Shown: positions 49,101-63,834 of the stretch, piece by piece
Numbering within the stretch: the stretch's first letter is position 1
Layout: each line of letters opens with the position of its first letter
Assembly (NCBI GenBank): GCA_035582835.1
Contig: JAYKAV010002673.1
Coordinates: 247,505 to 311,504 of the forward strand
Direction: 5' to 3'
DNA length: 64,000 bases
Source: Phoebastria nigripes
Lineage: Eukaryota; Chordata; Aves; Procellariiformes; Diomedeidae
Notes under the pieces: model-generated
What the model was told of the DNA's origin: nothing
Database searches by the model: none
Seen by the model: the letters and a program-made list of their open reading frames with translations, nothing else
Translations under genes and position numbers: made by a program

Positions 49101-52100
49101 TGGTTGCAACCTAGAAGTTTCTACTTTCCTCTGTTGGTTATAAATTTGCAGAAAATGCTCTGCATCCAAACAAGGAGGATCAGGCATTACCAGCTGACAG
49201 TGCGGCCAGGTTGATGCCACCCCGATAGCCATGCTCAGGAAGTGAAAATTACAGGCCTGGAAATTGCTTAGGAGGTTAGAGTCAGCAGAGGGATCGGTGT
49301 TCAACAGGCCAGACTGCAGCGTGGTTCAAAGCAAATCTCTAATATGAATATTTGCTGGAAGACAATTGCATCGGATGAGACATTTGAGCCAGTCAGTTCA
49401 TAGCCAATTTTGTAGATGCTGAATTCTAGAGCGGTCACTACTGGCTATGGACTGCGAATGGTACCCTTTGGTGTGTAAAGCAAAGAGGGAAACAACATCT
49501 GACAAATGGCAATGTCATGCTCGATGTTGTTTTCTGCAGCTATGAAAGGCAGGGAATTTTTCATCAAACACTGTAAGTGTGTTTATATGTACCTTCTCTG
49601 AGCTCCCAGTAGCACATGCCTTTCTCCCAGTCACCTCCATTGTTCACACCTGACTTTTACTCATTAAAAAGAAAATTCTTTCCTTAAAAACTAAAAATTC
49701 TGTGGATAAAACAATCTGTATTACAAAGTCTGCTATGACGTCAGAAGTGTTTCAAGGTATGTATGCTACAGAAGAATTTTCACGAGCATATGGCTTAATG
49801 GGCACATATATCTCCATAAAGAGTCCAGACAGCATTTTTCATTCCACTCTAGGAAGGATGTGTGGTCCGGTTATTAAGGAGAGAGATTACAAGGCAAGTG
49901 CCTGGTTTGTACTCAACTTTGCATGCAACACTAAGCAAATCCTACAGCTTCTCTGTGGCTTAGTTTTCCCATCTGTGAAATGAGAGTGATAGCACTCATT
50001 TATTTCACAGGGGTGAGTCTTAATTATTGTTTTTAGAATGCCTGCTGAGCTGGATGTGAATTCTTTCTTCTGCTGAAGTCAGTGCAGGTTTTGCTTTGTG
50101 TTCATTGCAAACGGATTGAGATTTCAGCCTCGAAGCAGTAACAGAATAAAGCTTCTGTCCTGTATTTGGAAACTCCTCTCTCCCCTGCTCATAGATACCT
50201 GAACAACTCTGTGATAGTACGAATCACACTGATTCAATTTATGAATTTATACCACAAAAACATTTAAAATTATAATATATGAATTTTCTGGTTTCTGTTT
50301 TCCATTTTTTTTCCAGCAGGGCTGGCTAAAGATGGCTTATCCACCCTGAATTTTTTTTAAGTCCTCAAGAGAACAAAACTTTTAGGAACCAAAGGAGATT
50401 AGTCAGCAGTGAGGTATTAAAACTCCCTTCCCCACTGCTGAAGAGCCTAATTCGTTAACAGCTGCATCCTTCCAGCTTTACCCGTCATTCAAGATATATT
50501 ATTCCACAAAGAGTAACGGGAAACTTGAAATTGGGGAATTTAATTATCCTATCACCTCCTCCCTTGAATCTTTTACAAAAATTTAAGGAGGTAAAGCTGT
50601 CAGTCACCTCTTATGCATCTAAGATGGCTGGGCACAGGGACTTTGCGGTTGTCACGGAGAGAAAATCATAGTCATATCAAACATCAGGAAAAGACAAGCT
50701 TTGAAAAAATATCCAATGACAGATATTTTAAGAAGATTTAAAAAATATATACGGTATTAACTCATAAAAATTGAGAAATATCTATATTGAAAGATTTGAT
50801 ATCCCAGTCAGGAAGAATTTGAAAATTAGCATCTTGTCAAGAAGATAGGAAGAAATTTCAAGCGGTAAAGAAGGGCTATTAAAATAATGCATGACAACTT
50901 CTTTTGATGCTGAAGGAACAGTGAGAAGAAAAAACTTGAAGATTTTGGTTTTTCCAAAAAGAGAAGTCCACTGGGATTTTTAACGCTTGTATCTCTCTTT
51001 ACTTCATTAAAGCTTAAATAGCAAGTAAGCCCATTGCTCACCAGCAAACTCCTGCCTTCCTTAGTGAATCCTGCACATTGAGAAGGCAGAGTCTGCTGCT
51101 TCCCAAAGTGCCTTGGCGGCATCTTCCCCACTGGTATGCAGTATCCCCCAGTACCCAGGGAACCAAATCCTCATGGAGCAGTGAAATACGCTTCCTGCAT
51201 ACAGGTTAGAAGTGAGAAGGCAAAGGTTCTGAATTTTCATTTAAAAAAGAGTATTTTTTCTTCCTGAGCAATTTCTGAAATCCTACCAACCTGTGCAATG
51301 AAGAATTACCATTGGCCAAGAAACAACGAAATAAACAAACAAAAAAATCCTTCCATTAAGCTTCGACAACAACAACTTCTGTCTTGTAATCAATATTATA
51401 AGGAAATAAGGCAAAGCAAAACCTGTCTTTTCTTGGTGACTTATTTATAGGATTTTTTATAGAATTTCTGGTCTTTACATTATAGTGTGGGAATGAAGGT
51501 GGCACACAGAAAGCCATTTCACATCTTGACTTGAAGGAAACTTTAATTTTTCTATTTGTAAGCCTGAAAAAAATGCAAATAAGCAGCATTGGACTTTTAA
51601 ACACAGCTGTTTAATCGATGTGAATATATTTGCAAAATGATGACTATGATTAAGAAGAAAGTACTTTACCTGTTTTAACCCAACCAAATCAGATTTATTC
51701 CTCAAAAAAGGCCTGGTCTAGACCATACATTGATGAATGGTACAGAATTTCATCTTCATTCTGCAAATCCAGATGCAGTCAGTTCACTTTAAAAAAAGAA
51801 TTGTTTTGATGGGAACAAGCTATGTTAGTTCTAGTTTGTGTAAATCTGGGCTCAATTTTTTTTTTTTTTTTAAATTTCTTCCATTATTAAAAACCCATTA
51901 CATTTAAATCACAATTTTTATATCTTAACAAATATCAAAATANTTCCCTTTTCCATTTGGAAGATTAGACAAGAATGCCCATTACATTCAGTCACCATCA
52001 AAGCGTTGAATAGATCCAAAGAGAAATTCAGCAATTCAGGCAATGCATCTTGTTTTACATTCAGGTGACATTCTCCTACTTGTTACAAACCTGGATCAAT

Positions 52101-55100
52101 TATTTAAAATATCCTACAAATAATAATCAACTTTGGCAACTTCTCCAACTAAAAGATAAATCGTGATAAATCAGAAGCAGTGAGGATTTTGTTAGATAGA
52201 GATAGAACTGGGCACCTTATGGAAACATTCAGAATGCAGAAGGCAAGACAAACATCAAAGATTTAGACATCCATTTCCCCTTGGAAACAGAAACAGAGCC
52301 AAGGTTAATGCAGTCCCACTAACTGCATAGTTAGCAAGTGACATAAATATATGGCAGGCACTGATTTTTTCCTTTTGGGAGAAAATAAGCATAATTGAAA
52401 TGAATGCCATTTCTAGCTTGCTGTTTATTCTGAATATTCACCTTATCCTACACTCCTGCCTTTAACATTAATTAAAAAATACTGTCTATTGAGAGCTTTA
52501 TTTGGCAGTGGAGGCTTACAAAACCAGAATTTCCTTGCAACAATGCAAATATCAAAGTCTAGGAATTATTTTTAGATTTCAGCAGTTCTACATATTTCTG
52601 CCAAACAGTTTTAATTCTGGGCAGGCAAAGCATTAGTTTAATCTCCTGGGTTATGGAGTACCAGACCAGCTGTAGTAGACCTGGCTTTATTCCTTCCCTA
52701 CATGGTGCTCTCAGCCTGTCACCAAAACCCTGCAGTGAAAGGACAGCCCCAAGAAGTAGTGTGTGGTCTCCACTATCTTAAAAAATCTTATCTTCCTGTG
52801 TGTTAGGGGGAACTCAAATCTCTGCAGAGGAGATGAAACTGTCCTTTGGCTTAGGAACATCCTCTGTTCAATGAACTGACTGCTAATCAATGTATGGGAA
52901 AATATGTCTTCCTTTTGCAGCAGTGAAGGAAAGACTCTATCCAGAGAATAGCAAGAAATAGCGATATATCCAACAGAACTAGGGCGCCGTCCTTTCAATA
53001 GCTCTGATGCTTGGACTGTCACAGTGCCCTCCAGAATGATCTTTGTCATCCGCTGAGGTTGCTTGGGTTGCCATGGTGTGCAACAAAATTATACATCACT
53101 CACCAGGATGTTTGAATTAAACACAGATTTCACAGAAGAGAAGTTTGGGAGAGGGATCTCTGCCACCCCAAAAACAATAGAAAAACATTTTCATATGTGC
53201 TCTCACCATTCCTTGGAGCTTTGCTGAAGAGTAATTCGATAGAAAATTGTTTGCAAAATTGTATGGGGCCCCCTATTGACTATTTAAAACAGGTGGTGTT
53301 CATCACACTGAGGCTGATGCTGNGACTTGGCAGGTGCTAAGTTGCTGCTTACATTGTGGGAATGTATTAAGATCTCCACCCAGTGGAGCTGGGTGACAGG
53401 TTTATATTTTCACAGTCACAACAGTGGTACTGCAGCATAGCTATGCATCCTGCTAAATAGAAGTTAAACAAATGTGAGAAGGGTTAGTTTTTTGGGGGTT
53501 TTGGGGTTTTTTTAGCAAAGAAATGATTTAATAGTGTCCTTTTATCAACAGTGTGTATTTTCTCTGGAGTGCACAGATTTCAGTATTAATGCCTCAAACT
53601 GAGGATGGCCACAGCTTCCACATTCACATGTATGGAAATAAGTGGGCAAGCACAAGGAGCTGGAAGATGCTGTCTCAGGTGGAAGTGATCTACCATGTGC
53701 CAGTTGAAATGTGGCAATTTAGTTTTGTGTGGGACAGCTTGGTTGCATGGTTAGCTACAAGAACTCACTTGTCAGCAGCATTTGTGCTTCCCTGTAAAGG
53801 TGCAGGTGAAAATTTGGAAATGGGAAATCCCAGGATTTTAAGGGGGTGGTGAATAATCAAAAGTTGAGAGCAGAACGATTAGTATCCTCGTTTGGGAAGA
53901 TGCAGGAAAGCAGAACAGAAGATGACTATATGGTTGTCTGCTAGGTGACAATTTCAGTACATGGCACAGGTTCAAAAGGTCTGGCTGCCCTGGGAACACA
54001 TGGTAGAATCAGGCTGTCTCTTGCCCAGTGAATACTGAATCAGCCTCAATAAAAAATACTAAAAGAGAACTCTGGCATATCCAATAAAAGTAAGAGCGTT
54101 AACGGTATAAGAACACCAGTAGGATGGGAGATCAAGGCCCTTTGTCATCTAGATTTACATTCCCTAATAAAAATATTATACTGCTATGAGGAGAAAGGAA
54201 ATCTGTGTTGCCAGTATCAGGTATGATTTATACACGGCGGCAGTTACAAGAACACTTGGCGTAAGTCTGAGGCATAGCTCTTTTGTGGGATATGTAAGTA
54301 GCACTAGACAGGGATCCAGGGGTATGATAAATAATGTTATAGTCATTGTGGATACTAAAAAGAAGATATAGTGTCCAGAAGGGTCGGTAAACAGACAGCA
54401 GAGAATACTAAAGTCCGAAACAATTTGTCCTTGATGAGAAGGCGATCAGTCCTTGTTCCTTGTGGGTCAGTTGTTTTTCTGAAGTTTCTGCCTGTAGTCA
54501 GGAGATGTTTTAGGCAGAGTAGGTGGTCGCCACAGAAGCAAATGGCTAAGGGTACCAAAATGACCCAATGATGGAAAGCCTGTGCCCTGCTACCTGTGCA
54601 TCTGATGCTGTCCTGCACTTGCCACCATCCCCTCCATCTGTGGGGCTGTGTTTTGCAGGTTGAGTGACCCTTATTCTCTTGTCCCGCAGCTGGACTCCAG
54701 CCTGTTGTGTTGCTGCAGTCTGTGGAGGCAGGGAGCCTGCATTTCCATGGACACACCCACACTCACGTCACCCACGTCCCTGGCCCCAAACTTTCCCTCT
54801 GTTTCAAAGACTCATGGCATGGGGGTTGAGGTGTGTTTCTCCAAGGCAAAGGTTTCAGGGGACGAGCACTTCTTCTGATAAATGACCTCCACTTAAATTC
54901 TCGCAGAATGGGAGTACAGGAAGAGGAAAATCTTGTAGAAAGGGATATAGCAATGGATGAAGACAGGAGGAGGGACAGCAGAGACAGAGTGCTGGTATTG
55001 GTGCGGAGATGTATACCTGTGACCAGGGAAGTGAATATGGTATATCATGGAGGATGGAGACCTATTTAAGCCAAATGAAAAAGTTGACATATGTATAATG

Positions 55101-55530
55101 CAGCACAATTAAGTCATGGGGAAAAAAAAAACCAAACCAAACAAACTAACCTGGATATGAGAAGAGGATTTCCATGTACCAGAGGGTTAAGTTCTTGGAG
55201 CAGCCTTCAGAAGGTAACCAAGCAGTGTTGGAATGAAGCTGATGTATTTATGACAGAAATTATATAAGCTGGATGTTACAGCTGGCAGGAAACTAGTCAT
55301 ACTGGTCAAAAGATCCTCTGAAGGATCTATTTGTCAATGTTATCCCAAGTACACATCTTATCCAAATTAAACACTTGAAAGGGGCCTCAGTCTTGAATCT
55401 ACACTGTAGCATAACATGTGAAAAGTTGGTGTCCCTGTTACCCATTAAGCACACACCAAAGCCCTTCTCCACCATCGAGGAGGTGACCAGCTGAGGCTTT
55501 GCTGTACTACACCTTACTACACCTTGTCCT
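46149..55530. other. Non-coding stretch, mostly AT-rich
   Basis: No gene recognised. A 16-base T run lies at 51856-51871. The longest open frame (minus strand, 52711-53049, 112 codons) has no motif that I know and no supporting splice context. Confidence 0.5.
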
Positions 55531-55780
55531 CTGGCCCTCACTGGGCTGAGCCAGCTGGGCTCTTCCCAGCGTGGGTACCCCCAGGGCCCCCCGGGGCGGG
55601 AGGTGGGCTGCAAACTGGCAACATGGGTGCATGCTGGTCTCAGGGCAGTCCCCAGCCCACTCCCCCCTGGCAGAGTGGGCACGGCCTCAGAGCCCCCTGC
55701 TCCTCCAAGGGAACAGCAACACGGAAGATGGTTTCCACCCACCACAACAAGTCAGCCCGTGTTGGAACAGAAACACCAAG
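55530..55780. other. GC-rich patch
   Basis: A 250-base island of high G+C in AT-rich surroundings, with overlapping open frames on both strands that follow from its base composition. No family was recognised. Confidence 0.4.
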
Positions 55781-58700
55781 CTGAGAAATGAAGGATAATT
55801 AACACGTTGTAGTTAGACAAAGAGGTCCAATGGCCAAAGTGTAGGTTAGAAAGCCAAAGCATACAAAGCCAGAAGGGTCATCCACGTGAGCTGCAGATCA
55901 TGTGTTATCTATGGTTCCTAATAACATTGGTTTTAACCAAGAGATTGATCAAATGCCAGTGTGTCTTGACAGCAGGGATGGTTAGGTGATGAAGAAATAT
56001 ATCTGGTAGCAAGGAAATGCTGTAATCCACCTGGTCGTAGCTAGAAATGAGAGGTGGTTTTGAGCTGTGCTTGCTTCTTACTGCAATTCTACTGTGCAAG
56101 TGTTGAGTTTCATTTCTGCTGCTGGCCTCTGATGATGAATTAATTTGAATAAACACATTTTACATTTCAAAGGAAAACCAAGCTTCTTCTCATCCTTTCT
56201 ACAGCATACAGCATTTTTCTATGAACTCCTCCACTTTATAATAGTTTGTTATAGCATTATTTAGGCGATGCAAATATAAAACTATTTAGGGATGTAGTTG
56301 CATATTTCACACTATTTTTGCTCTTATTTTACATATCTTCATGATGAAAATATACGGAATGGAATGCTGCAGATTTTAACGAAAATGTATCTTTTATTCA
56401 TCATACTTCTTTTTGCATTTGCCGAACAAGACCTTTTTATTTTTCTTTCATGGAATATCCAATGTCCTTTGAAGGTTCAGTTAGTAGCAACTGTCTATGG
56501 AGTTATTAAGAGTATATGCTTGGCAAGAATAGTCTATTGTGAGTAATGTCTAAATATTTTTCTCCTTTTATAGGCTGTTTACAGATTTAATGCTGGAGTC
56601 TTTTAGACATACCTATATGTATATGTATTTTATATATAAATTTTTCAAATGTATCATCTCCAAAATATTTTCCAGGATTTTTTTAAGTTATTGGGTGCAA
56701 TAAAATAGAGAATTTGTTGTGATACAATTCAACCTTTTCCAGAAAATTTAAACAAAACTGCTATGTGAAACTGCAAACATATGTAAACATAAATATTTAG
56801 TAAGCTCTCCAGAACATTTGAAATTATGTACAGTATTATTTCTGTTGCAGACTTGAGAACAAAATAAATGATATCTGCGTTGTCACGGTGTATATCAGCA
56901 TTTAGCATCGCTGCCTGCCCTCCAAACTCAGCCAAGTTCCTCAGCACCCTCCATAGTTTTATGATCGAAGAATCTTCCTCCAAAAGCCCCAAATAATACA
57001 GATATCACCACTCATATTTTGATGCATTATCATAAATTCTCCCCACTCCCAGAATGACATACATTTTGTCCTGTCTTTGTCAAGCTATGGAGACCCAACA
57101 GGTGTCTGTTGATGAAGGGGATTGCTATCTCTTCATTAGCATTGCCTCTCGAGAGGCAGCTGTTGCTCAATAAAGAAGCAGCACCGCTAAGCAACTTCCC
57201 TGTCCACACTATAACTGCACCAAGCTCTGCTATCCCATCCACAGAAAATATCTCAGAGCTACTTGAACTCTCTTAGCTCACTCACAAAATCTTTTTAATA
57301 TAGAAATGTCATTTTGAGCTTGTAAACAGAACATAGCTACTGCCTGGGAGTTAAAGAAAGCAGCGGGGAGATCAGCTGGATGTTTTTCTGTCCTGCCAGC
57401 TGTAAATGGCATCATTGCAACAACGTGTCTTTGAATGTCCGGGAAAACTGGCTGCTTCTGGGTCCAGGGTACAACAGTACAGGTACAGACAGGAATGCTG
57501 TCTATCCACATCAGGTGAACCCTGCATTTCCATGATGGGTACCACATAACCCTGCCATTGTTTGCTCTCACCCACCCCAGAAGGCTTGCTGGCTGCAATG
57601 GCACTCCTAGTTTCCGTCCTTCCTTTTAACTGCATTTTCACATTGCCTCTTCTCAGGTATGTAGTCGTGTACTCATGTATTCATCTTCCTGGGAGGAACA
57701 GGGAAAATGGGCATCCCTTCACCTCTGTTTATTATGACTTAAGGAGGCCTTACTGTTGAGGTCTAGTGGTGAGCTGATGCAGGAAGCTGCCTGCTTGGCT
57801 GGAGGTCAGACATGCAAGGTACTGCTCCTCACCAAAACCTCTGATCTTTCCATCCGACCCAGGAGAAAGAGGAGAACAGAACAAGTTCAACAGACACAAA
57901 GAGGAGATGCTTCCCATGCCATTGCACAAATTCAGCTTCTGCCATGCAGTTACTCTTCCAGCTGGACTGGCTGGAGGCATGAGTAGGTAAATTCCCACCC
58001 ACAAAGAAAACCCCAGCAATGTGTGCTTTTCGGCAGTACCAGGAATTCAGATATTTTTTTCCGAGCTACCTCCTTCCCTGTGAAGAAAGAGGCCAGACAT
58101 CAACAGCATCAGCGTGAAGCCAGTCTGTGCTGTTTTGACTAAGCAAATCCTAGACTCGTTTTTTAAGGTGACTCAATCCATCATCCTTTCATTGATTCTG
58201 GCAGCCGAGATATCAGACATCTCCTAACTGCAGATTCTTAAAGTAAAAAAGTTGTATTTAACTTTTCTTTGCTGAACGTCTGCTTATAACACATGGCGAC
58301 TTCAGGCATGCTGAAGGTCTTTGCATTTGGTTGCTCATTCCCCTTCAAAAAGGAAGGATGGAAGTACATGTTGCACAACAGTGGCTTTGGAATAAATGTA
58401 ATATCATATCCCATCATCTTTGAAGAGACAATACAGATTTTTTGTGACAATGGCACAATACTTATTCTGCTATTATTTTCTTGTAACTCCTCATATAACC
58501 AACTTTTTTTTTTCATTCTGAGTTGTTGACATTGAGCTGACCTCGCTGATGGCTGTATTGTATGAGTAACATTCTTCAGCATGATCTTATGTTTTACTGT
58601 GCTTTTCCTTATATGCAATGAATGATGTCTCTTCTAACATGAAGAGTTGAAGAAGTGACCCTATATCACAAAGCCATAAAATGGATTTGTATTTTGATAG

Positions 58701-60600
58701 AAGAGGTTAGTAAATGGCTAACATTTTAGAAACCTGTATTTCTGCAATGGAAATGCTGAATTTGTTCAGAATTAATTTAAATACTTGTCTGGCATCCTGA
58801 GTACTCAAACATTCTCCACTGCAAGACTTTCCTGCATGTGGTACCTTCTACAGTAAATCCCTTTCATCTTGTCTCTATTACATGTCATGTCCCCTCTCCT
58901 TTAACTCCAATAAGTGTGGGGGTGGTAAACATGATTTGTTCTTTTTAAAAGAGAATCAGTCTAAGCATCAAAGGATCCTTTTGTGCTGTCAGCTACACAA
59001 AGGCAAAACGACCTGTTGCATAGCTAGCTTATTTCCACTTTCTGAATGGGTTTGTTCTGAAAAGATAATTGAACTTCATAAGATAAAGCACTCTGGAAGG
59101 CAGTAAAGGAAATAATATATAGACCTTTTAGCAACATATACTTTGAGTAAGCACTTTCATTAAGGAATTCTTACCCTCGTAAGTGGTGGCCTATCTCTTG
59201 GATATTCCCCTTGGTGAATGATTCATCTGAAGTCAAACCAGGCTTATCTGACACATAAACAAGGTAAGTTTTCACCTCTTCACTATGTACAGATGTCTTT
59301 CATATCATGATATTGAGGTTGGGTAGCTTAAAGGGATCCCTCTGCATTTTACAGCTGTGCTGCAGTTGTTCTGTGTACCTCACCTGGGATCTTGGGGCTT
59401 GTCAATGTGGAGAAATTAGTGCACAAGCTGTGGTGTTAACTTACAGATCCATAGCTGCTCTTTGCTGATTCATTGTGTGGACAATAAGTGCACATCAAGT
59501 GCAGGGAAGCATTATCCTGTCTCTAAGGGAGCAACATACCTTATAAAACATCATTATTAGGGTATCTTGTAAAAGACCTTGAAAAGGTCAATGCTCAGAA
59601 TGTCCCATTGGCTATTTGCTAAGGTCAGTTTGTTCATTATAATTAAGACCATAATTAAAGACAAGAAACATTTTTTGGTGAGCCGTGGAGCTGCAATAGT
59701 CTTAGTGAAGACAAGTAGATATACAGAAGACTGTATCATTTATATTTCACATACATTTTCTACCATTCTTGCTAAATGTTAAATACCCAAAGAATACAAT
59801 CAATGTCCTTGGCTGTCAATAAAAGTATGAGATCTTCACAACAAGCATACCTCATAGAAATATTTTAACAAACCAATTCCTAGCTGTTCTATAATTATTA
59901 CTCTGCAATCCTAATGTTCCTAAGGTTCAGCAGCAGCTTACAACATTGTTGTTTCAGCATTAGGGGGATCTGGATCTCACTTCATGGTAGGAAAAGAGAC
60001 GTAATTCTTACTGTAGGCTAATATATATTACATACATCATTAGGTAACAAGCCACATGGGGACTTGGTGCTGAGTTATTAATATGCCGTAAATTTGCATT
60101 CTAATTTACTCTGCAGTAATAAGAAAAGTGTTATGTAGACAAGCCTCATATAACTTCAGGAATAGAAAGTCCTGGTTGTAAGGTTATATGCATCCTGTAT
60201 GTAGACTGCAAGAAAATTTAGCATAGCCTTTAGCAGAAGGTTTACAATAAAAATACAACAAAGCTGATCATAGAATTACTAACACTTGTTTCCTTTCCAG
60301 AAGCATACCTTTAGGAAGACAGAGAGTAGAGTGTTGTTATTTATTATTTTTGCTTTTTATTGGTTATGGTTCCATTGAGACATGAAATGGAGCTTTTGCC
60401 TGGAACACTTACGTTGCCTAAGGAAAGGGAAGCTGTACATAGAAATGCAATCAGCTGGCAGCGGAGCACAGGCAGAGCTGGTGTGCCTTTTGTTATTACT
60501 GATCCTTACCAACACCTGAGGCTTCATAACAGAAACCACCATTTATACTCATCTATAACTTCTCCAAACCTAAATCATATGATATTTCCATGCTAGCTTT
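55781..60600. other. AT-rich non-coding stretch
   Basis: No gene, exon or known mobile element was recognised on either strand. Confidence 0.5.
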
Positions 60601-60606
60601 CTGACC

Positions 60607-61204
60607 TGTATTGGGTCTGGCTGCGATGGAGTTAATTTTCCCCGCAGCAGCCCTCATAGTGCTGTGCTTTGTATTGGTAGCTAGAAAGGTGTTGGTAACA
60701 CACCAGTGTTTTGGCTACTGCTGAGCAGTGCTCCCGCAGCATCAAGGCTCTTTCTCCAACATTGCCCCCTCACCAGTAGGCTGGGGGTGGGCAAGATCTT
60801 GGGAGGGGACATAGCCAGGACAGCTGACCCAAACTGACCAAAGGGATATGCCATACCATGTGACGTCTGCTCAGCAATAAAAGCTAAAAGAAAGGAGGAG
60901 GGGGTGGGTCACTTGTTATTACGACGTTTGTCTTCCATAGCAACCGCTATGTGTACTGAAGCCCTACTTCCCGGGGAGTGGCTGGACATCGCCTGCTGAT
61001 GGGAAGTAGAGAATAAATCTTTTGTTTTCCTTTGCTGCTGCGTGTGGCCTTTGCTTTTGCTTTATTAAACTGCCTCTATCTTGACCCATGAGGTGTTTTT
61101 TTTTTTTTCCCCATCTTNTTTTCTCCCCGCCCTGTCCTGCTGAGGAAGGAAGTGATAGAGCAGCTTGGTGACACCTGGCGTCCAGCCAAGGTCAACAGAC
61201 CACG
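60607..61204 (+). mobile_element. Solo LTR, ERVL-type, with 5-bp target duplication
   Basis: Starts TGTATTGGGTCTGGCTGCG and ends AGGTCAACAGACCACG. TGACC directly precedes (60602-60606) and directly follows (61205-61209), a clean 5-bp target duplication as expected for ERVL. An AATAAAAG TATA-like element lies near 60876, with TGACGT just upstream. It belongs to the same family as 17801. Confidence 0.9.
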
Positions 61205-63126
61205 TGACCTTAATAATGGTCTTTCAGAATGGGAAAGAAGTTTCAGAGGCAGAAGTTTATGATTTATGTACGAATTCCCTGTGTTCCTCCCTAGGACAAG
61301 GCTTGCAAAGTCAGAGGCTTATGTGATATTTTTAATAGTTGAAGAGATATTGCAGGTAGGAATTAATAGCCTTTTGACAACTGATTTGGCTTCTTTTATT
61401 CGTTACTGCAAAGTGATGTTGGAGAAGAGCTCATGAGAATATGAAATATGGTTCTACTGAAATTTTATTAATTTATTTTTTAAAAACTCCTGTAAATAAC
61501 CATTCTTAGGATTTTTGATGTCTTATCTGCCTGGCTGAGTGAGCTTCCACAAATCTGTCAGGCATGTGGCTGTGCACGAATATCTCTTGGACTCAGACAG
61601 CTGCCCAAGCACAAGACCCTCATCACCAGGAGTGGGTGGTGGGTGAGGAAGGCTGAAGTGAAAGTGGGCAGTGCATCTCTGAACTCATGTGGGTGAAGCT
61701 TACTCATTCCCTAATGAGCATTAGCAGTGCTTTAACCAAGGTGATGCACTCCTGACTTACTATTATTCCCTCCAGACCCCTTGTTTGCAGGACATGAGCA
61801 TGGACCTAGTAGCTATCAGCAAATAGGTGCCTGCTCTAGCTGCACCTCCCGTGGGTAGGGACCATTAAGTTCAGGCTCTGTGGGAAAAGCAGATCTAAGT
61901 ATCAAGGTATTTTGTCTTCGCAAGTGCTTTCAGTCTTCCTCCTACGTGTGAAAATGCTTCTCTGCCGTTCTGTGCCAGCGCTTTCTTCTGGTCTTCTGCA
62001 CTGCACATCAAGGCTTACCAGTACATATGCTCCATTACACTATGCCCTAGCAATTTGTGTAATAAGCCGTTATATGACTCAGGATGACACCAGCAGCTGT
62101 GGCTTCTTCTCCCAAACTGTTTTAAAATTATTTATTCAATTTACCAAATTTGATGGGTTTTATCTCACTTATTGTACTATTTACCTGTGGAGTATTTTTA
62201 AAGTTTATCCACCACTGCCCTGCTCGTTGCTGAATTTCTTTTTATTTTTATTTAATTCTGAAATTTAAGAAATAGAAAATTCTGCACAAGTAGTTCTGAC
62301 TTCGAGAGATTTTAATAAGCATACAAATTTATGATGATTTATTTATGTTACTATAAACGTTAGTCACAACTAGTTCTAAATGTAGATCTCTTCTTATCAC
62401 TCACACAGTGATTTTTCTTATCACTCTCTTCCTGTTCCCATTTTTCTTGCAGTAACATTAATCCTTTGACATGGGCATCATTAGTTTGCAGGACCTGTAA
62501 GAACATTTCCTTTATGTCTCTGTACTAAGCAAGACTAATTCATCCATTGGTCTGATTGTCAGGGTTAATATGTTAGTATGAAAAATGCTTGCTGAGAAAC
62601 ATCTGCATTATTAAAGATTATGAATAAATTGAAATGAGGGCAATTTATCTGATGAAGAATAGCAACACACTCTGTGAAACAGCCTTCCTTTTGAATGATG
62701 ACCTGCAAAGGGGGCAGTCCTGGTCAACCAGAGCGAGGGCTCCCGTGGAAATTTGCCCAGAATGCTGTTGGAAAACTGGGGCTTTCTGGGTCCCTGCCAC
62801 ACACCCTTACTCTGAAAATTTTCCTCAGGCTAAGTTTCAGACCCCAAAGCCTCAGACCTGGCAGCTCATCCTGCTACTTGCCTGCCATTTCAAGAGCAGG
62901 TAGGCAACCTGGGCAACGGTTTTGCTGGAAATCTGGAGTCATGGGGCCCTGGGAAAGTCCATGCTGCATCAGCTTGGTGAGACAAGCTCTGGGGGAACAC
63001 CTCACCGTCACACCTCTCCTGTTTCCAGTGCATGAAACAGCTCAAATAATACATCTACATCACTCTATGCACTGGAAACATGCACTGAGAAAAATCTTTT
63101 AAATGTGATGAGAAACAATGAATTAA
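61205..63126. other. Non-coding stretch, nothing identified
   Basis: Holds only short open frames without family features. The longest (61912-62268, +) is rich in Ser, Leu and Phe and has no known motif. Confidence 0.5.
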
Positions 63127-63637
63127 TTTTGGGCCCCTCACTACAAGAAGGACATTGAGGTGCTGGAGCGTGTCCAGAGAAGAGCAATGAAGCTGGTGAA
63201 GGGTCTGGAGAGCAAGTCTTACGAGGAGCGGCTGAGGGAACTGGGACTGTTTAGCCTGGAGAAGAGAAGGCTCAGAGGAGACCTTATCGTGCTCTACAAC
63301 TACCTGAAAGGAGGTTGCAGTGAGGTGGGTATTGATCTCTTCTGCCAAGCAACTAGCGATAGGACGAGAGGAAATGGCCTCAAGTTGTGCCAGGGGAGGT
63401 TTAGATTGGACATTAGGAAAAATTTCTTTACTGAAAGAGTGGTTAAGCATTGGAACAGGCTGCCCAGGGAAGTGGTGGAGTCACCATCCCTGGAAGTATT
63501 TAAAAGACGTGTAGATGAGGCGCTTAGGGACATGGTTTAGTGGGCATGGTGGTGTTGGGTTGACGGTTGGACTTGATGATCTTAGAGGTCTCTTCCAACC
63601 TTAATGATTCTTTGATTCTATGATTCTATGATTCTAA
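63127..63637 (+). mobile_element. CR1 LINE 3' end with terminal octamer repeats
   Basis: About 510 bp with the ORF2 end in a long open frame ([20 protein letters not shown], then [20 protein letters not shown]) and a stop at 63538-63540. The 3' UTR follows and ends in repeated ATTCTATG units, the hallmark of CR1 3' ends. It is the best-preserved CR1 in the window. Confidence 0.95.
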
Positions 63638-63834
63638 AGATGCACAGACCAACTGAGGCAACTTCTACCTGTGTGACTGCTAATGGCAGCAGGGCAGGCT
63701 GGAGTCTGTGAGAGCTGCACGCAATACATGCACTGTGTAAGGTCCTGGCCTGGCACAGCCAAGTACTCGATTAAATTCTTAGTTTGGACATCTCTCCTTT
63801 CTCATGGACAAATCAGTCTGGCTTATGAAGGGAA

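Noticed and set aside
52711..53049. 112-codon minus-strand open frame
   Set aside because: No motif, no codon or splice support. A frame of this length is expected by chance in 64 kb.
53493..53512. G-rich run resembling a quadruplex
   Set aside because: Only two adequate G runs are present; four are needed.
54355..54885. Overlapping open frames on both strands around 54.4-54.9 kb, with an acceptor-like TCTTGTCCCGCAG
   Set aside because: All three frames are partly open and none shows a known family or a matching donor.
63160..63540. 126-codon open frame on the + strand and its minus-strand counterpart
   Set aside because: This is the CR1 ORF2 C-terminus, not a host gene.
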